Source of the DNA: CAYYMZ01 sp964473025
GTDB taxonomy: Bacteria > Patescibacteriota > UBA1384 > DTJR01
Direction of reading: 5' to 3'
Assembly (NCBI GenBank): GCA_964473025.1
Contig: CAYYMZ010000024.1
Location: forward strand, 1-7,930
Length of the DNA: 7,930 bases
Shown here: positions 5,318 through 7,930 of the stretch, in pieces
How positions within the stretch are numbered: position 1 is the stretch's first letter
How the letters are laid out: the number at the start of each line of letters is the position of its first letter
The notes under the pieces: model-generated
Database searches by the model: none
What the model saw: the letters and a program-made list of their open reading frames with translations, nothing else
Told to the model about the DNA's origin: nothing
Translations under genes and position numbers: made by a program

Positions 5318-6007
5318 CTAGTTAGTATTATACACTCCTCCAAAGCCATATAAAACCAAGTTGTGGCTTGGGTTGTCTCCATACATAGGGAATCGGGTTA
5401 CCACGCCCGCATAAGTATAGGCAAATTCCTGCACCCTCCCATTTACGTTTCCTTCAATTGTATGGATAATGCGTTTGCAGGGATCGTTTGAAACGACGAT
5501 ACCGGCGTGACCAAAGGGTTCATTATTCACTCTCTTCCAAACGATAATATCTCCCGGGATGGCGTCGGCGATAATCCGTTCGTTTGGATTATTTATGTCG
5601 TATGTTTGGGAATAGTAATATCTGGGTGCGACTTGAGACAGGCGCGTCATAAATTCCAAGAGTTCCCGGGCGTTGCTTGTTTTTGGGAATCTTGTTTTGT
5701 TGGTTTGGGCGTCATTATATGCCCCCGATTGTTGATAAACCCAAGAGGCAAAATCGGCGCACCAGCTCTCCCCGTTATAATTGTTAAATTTGTTTGAGGC
5801 GCCGTAGTAACCCTTTTGTCCATATGCAACGCTAAGGATTGGTTGAAAGATGGCGCTTTTGCTACATCCCCAATTAGTCGGAATCCCAAAGATGTCCACA
5901 TCGGCAGCGGTCTGGGCCGAAACGCCCGGCGCGGGCGCGAATACAGCCAAAAACACACAGAAAAGTGCGACTATTAGCTCGGTTGTTTTTATCATCGTTT
6001 TTACCAT
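5318..6007 (-). CDS. Secreted CHAP-domain peptidoglycan hydrolase
   Basis: This 229-residue secreted protein has an N-terminal signal peptide: basic MVKTMIKTTE, a hydrophobic core at about 11-26, and a probable cut after GVSA at residue 31. A CHAP domain (NlpC/P60-like cysteine amidase or endopeptidase) occupies about residues 45-225. The catalytic cysteine is C83 in ESWCADFASWVY, the histidine H167 in FGHAGIVV, and a likely third polar residue lies in the EGN motif (185-187). CHAP enzymes cleave peptide or amide bonds in the peptidoglycan stem or crossbridge. The start is uncertain: the ATG at 6007 overlaps the upstream stop by 7 bases (ATGGTAA), while the ATG at 5995 would give MIKTTEL with GGAAG about 12 bases upstream. 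Both leave the signal peptide intact. It is homologous to the C-terminal domain of the upstream gene and probably arose by duplication. Confidence 0.9.
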   Translation of the reverse strand: MVKTMIKTTELIVALFCVFLAVFAPAPGVSAQTAADVDIFGIPTNWGCSKSAIFQPILSVAYGQKGYYGASNKFNNYNGESWCADFASWVYQQSGAYNDAQTNKTRFPKTSNARELLEFMTRLSQVAPRYYYSQTYDINNPNERIIADAIPGDIIVWKRVNNEPFGHAGIVVSNDPCKRIIHTIEGNVNGRVQEFAYTYAGVVTRFPMYGDNPSHNLVLYGFGGVYNTN

Positions 6008-7930
6008 CTTCCGAAACCTACTAGCACCAAACCATAAGAATTTTTGATTGTGCTATAAGAATAAGTTGTCTTCGCGACATGGTTTGAGGGATTGTTTCCC
6101 GCCACTACAGTAATTTGCCGATTAGCGGTGTCATTTTTGATTATGATTCCAATGTGCCCACCTCCTTTTCTTGACCAAACAACAATATCTCCTTCACCAA
6201 CTTGGGCAGGATCGGTAAAGACAGAGTGGGCGTGATTTTTAAACCAGCTTAAAGTTTCCTTCGCCCCGCCCATCGAAGGAATAGGAAGACCGGCTTGCTT
6301 ATAAACCCAAGTGGCAAAATAGGCGCACCATTGGGCACATCCATCATACTTTGTGCAATCATTGTCTTCACCATGTCCTTGATAGCCGACTTGGCTCTCA
6401 GCAATTTGTGCGATAGAGCCAGCGGCTGGAGGTGGAAAATGGTCTGGCCCAGTTTCTTCTGACGTTGCTTCGCCGCCGGTCAAAATCGAGTATTGGCGCT
6501 CAAATTCTTTAGCTATCTGCGCACGGTAATCCTGACCTTCGGATGGGCCTTCTGACGGGGCTGTGTCAGGGCAATTTGAGGGGGCGTTTGCCTGCTTGGT
6601 TGCTGGTTTATCGGCTTGCTGCTCGGCGGATGCTCCTGAAACGCCTTCATAGCTATCAACGGCCGAAGCAAGCGCGGCCGCAACTTTTTGCTGGGTATCG
6701 GGGGAAGCATATTTTTGGCGCAAAGCAGCGTTTTGATACCCGTATAATTCTAATGTAACAACGGGGCTTTTTGTATAAGTTGAAAAGACCAATATTTGAC
6801 GGTTATTGCCAAGATATTCCTCCTCGGTTTTAATCGAACCGCTAAATCCGGCAGAAGTTAGGGCTTTTTGAACGTTTTGAGCTAATGTTTTGCTTTTTGT
6901 TAAAACCGACGTATCGCTCGGGCCAAAGTGCCCTGAAACATCTTTTGCTTGTGCACTTGGATAAATAGCCGCGAATTGATCTTTGCTGTTAGTGTCGGCA
7001 TGCAATCTTATCGTCAGATCAGCATTTGCGTTGTTGGCAATTTCAGCACGGGCGATATTGTCCTCATTCGGGCCAGAGCTTACCCCGCCAATTTTTTCCC
7101 CTATTGAAGAGTGTGTCATCACGACCTTGTAGCCCTTTTGTTCAAGGATATTTTTAAGTTTTAGCCCTATAGCTAATTCTGTTGGCCCCTCGTTTGGTGC
7201 GTTGGAGTTGGCGGCGCTACCGTGTCCAGGGTCGATGACGATAGTTTTTGTAGCCGCGAATGCGTCTTGTGTCAAAAAGATACCAGAGAGGAAGCTCGAG
7301 ATACTCTGCGACAAACTTAAAGAGCTATTTGTGTCAGTGTTAATACTGGTTTTATCTTGGCAATTTATCGGGCCGAAGGGCAAGCTCTGATCCTCTGCAA
7401 ATCCAAACTCAAGCTTGGTGCCTGTCTGTGCCCCGATAGCTTGCATCGCTTCTTCTTGGGCACCAATGACATAAGAGAGGTTCCCTGGGCCCGTTTCATA
7501 ACCAGCAGCGGCAACAACCGACTTGCCGTTTGCAGGGTTTGTTAGAACCATTCTTGTGCCCTCGGGTGGCCTATTGGCCCAATACATATTTACGACATAG
7601 GGTTCAACTGCTGCCGGAGGAGGAGAGGCGCTTCCGCCACCGATACTTCCCCCTCCCTCCGCACCTGTCCAGCCACGCTCGTGACTGTATTTTATTCCGA
7701 TTGCTTTTTCGGTAATGGCGTAATGATTATCGATCCGATCTTTCCCGCTAGTGGGTTGGAAGTTTTCCTCCTTCGTCACTAGGTGTTGTTCGACAGCAGC
7801 AATTCCCGAGGCAGGTGTGTTAATCGTGCTGCCTTTGATTCGTTGTACGGCAATGGGTTTTGTTTTGCAGCTCCCATTAGTCAAAACTGCAGACGTAAGA
7901 TTGCCTTCAGGATTAGAGGGGGGTTCAATG
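6001..7930 (-). CDS. Multidomain peptidoglycan hydrolase: RlpA-like barrel, Amidase_3, CHAP (N-terminus beyond window)
   Basis: The frame stays open to the window edge, so the gene is 5' truncated; the TTG at 7884 is not a convincing start. Numbering from that codon, residues 94-172 resemble a double-psi barrel of the RlpA type (PPEGTRMVLTNPANGKSV, then GPG). A linker ending in DAFAA (207-211) follows. Residues 212-414 form an N-acetylmuramoyl-L-alanine amidase (Amidase_3): zinc ligands H221 in IDPGHG, E236 in PTELA and H295 in IRLHAD, with the catalytic glutamate E379 in VTLELYG. After a Pro/Glu/Ser-rich linker, residues 490-627 are a CHAP domain with C520 in QWCAYFATWVY, H577 in GGGHIGI and VAGN at 594-597. 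All catalytic residues are present, so two different peptidoglycan bonds may be cut by one secreted protein. It is first in a tight unit with the CHAP and propeller genes. The barrel assignment is weaker than the two enzyme domains. Confidence 0.9.
   Translation of the reverse strand, partial: IEPPSNPEGNLTSAVLTNGSCKTKPIAVQRIKGSTINTPASGIAAVEQHLVTKEENFQPTSGKDRIDNHYAITEKAIGIKYSHERGWTGAEGGGSIGGGSASPPPAAVEPYVVNMYWANRPPEGTRMVLTNPANGKSVVAAAGYETGPGNLSYVIGAQEEAMQAIGAQTGTKLEFGFAEDQSLPFGPINCQDKTSINTDTNSSLSLSQSISSFLSGIFLTQDAFAATKTIVIDPGHGSAANSNAPNEGPTELAIGLKLKNILEQKGYKVVMTHSSIGEKIGGVSSGPNEDNIARAEIANNANADLTIRLHADTNSKDQFAAIYPSAQAKDVSGHFGPSDTSVLTKSKTLAQNVQKALTSAGFSGSIKTEEEYLGNNRQILVFSTYTKSPVVTLELYGYQNAALRQKYASPDTQQKVAAALASAVDSYEGVSGASAEQQADKPATKQANAPSNCPDTAPSEGPSEGQDYRAQIAKEFERQYSILTGGEATSEETGPDHFPPPAAGSIAQIAESQVGYQGHGEDNDCTKYDGCAQWCAYFATWVYKQAGLPIPSMGGAKETLSWFKNHAHSVFTDPAQVGEGDIVVWSRKGGGHIGIIIKNDTANRQITVVAGNNPSNHVAKTTYSYSTIKNSYGLVLVGFGRW

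Noticed and set aside
7882..7884. TTG at 7884 as true start of the large hydrolase
   Set aside because: The frame continues open without a stop to the window edge, no Shine-Dalgarno precedes the TTG, and no signal peptide follows it; the gene is truncated by the window.
1..7930. CRISPR array or intact insertion sequence
   Set aside because: No regularly spaced repeats and no transposase, integrase or resolvase reading frame were found on either strand.

Overview
The window looks like a chromosomal segment from a small-genome bacterium of the Candidate Phyla Radiation (Patescibacteria). That assignment is an inference. It rests on a VirB2/TrbC-like pilin of the type common in those genomes, a free-standing four-helix-bundle (23S-IVS-type) protein, an isolated PilB-type ATPase, and secreted CHAP/amidase wall hydrolases next to a pilin. 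TGA is used as a normal stop codon. No rRNA, tRNA, CRISPR array or intact insertion sequence was seen.

The left half (1-3707) reads on the + strand. It opens with the 3' end of a MacB/FtsX-type ABC transporter permease (2-427). A 160-base non-coding stretch follows, with two mutually exclusive hairpins, a tandem 10-mer and a clear terminator (569-590). Twelve bases later a near-consensus sigma-70 promoter (603-631) starts a compact unit of three small unrecognised genes (670-1599), closed by a 15-bp hairpin terminator (1618-1661). This unit is GC-richer than its surroundings: about 60% in four sampled 60-base lines, against roughly 33-53% in sampled lines elsewhere. It reads like an inserted accessory islet. 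Next is a four-helix-bundle gene (1731-2081) bracketed by AT-rich inverted-repeat sequence built from TAAAGC/GCTTTA words, and then a full-length pilB/gspE-like ATPase (2139-3707) with no visible Shine-Dalgarno sequence.

The right half (3862-7930) reads on the - strand and encodes an envelope-directed cluster. In transcription order it holds a large multidomain peptidoglycan hydrolase whose N-terminus lies beyond the window (RlpA-like barrel, Amidase_3, CHAP), a secreted single-domain CHAP hydrolase overlapping it by 7 bases, a membrane-anchored beta-propeller protein 3 bases further on, and a two-helix VirB2/TrbC-like pilin with its own promoter. Wall hydrolases beside a VirB2-like pilin resemble the wall-opening (VirB1-like) plus pilin part of a type IV secretion or conjugation machine. 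No VirB4, VirB6 or coupling protein is visible in the window, so that assignment is a hypothesis.

The two strands converge at 3708-3861, where an imperfect hairpin with a T tail may end the pilB transcript. The items most worth follow-up are the GC-rich three-gene islet, the four-helix-bundle element with flanking repeats sitting on the pilB leader, and the paired CHAP hydrolases whose catalytic-cysteine segments are 28/30 identical at the DNA level.
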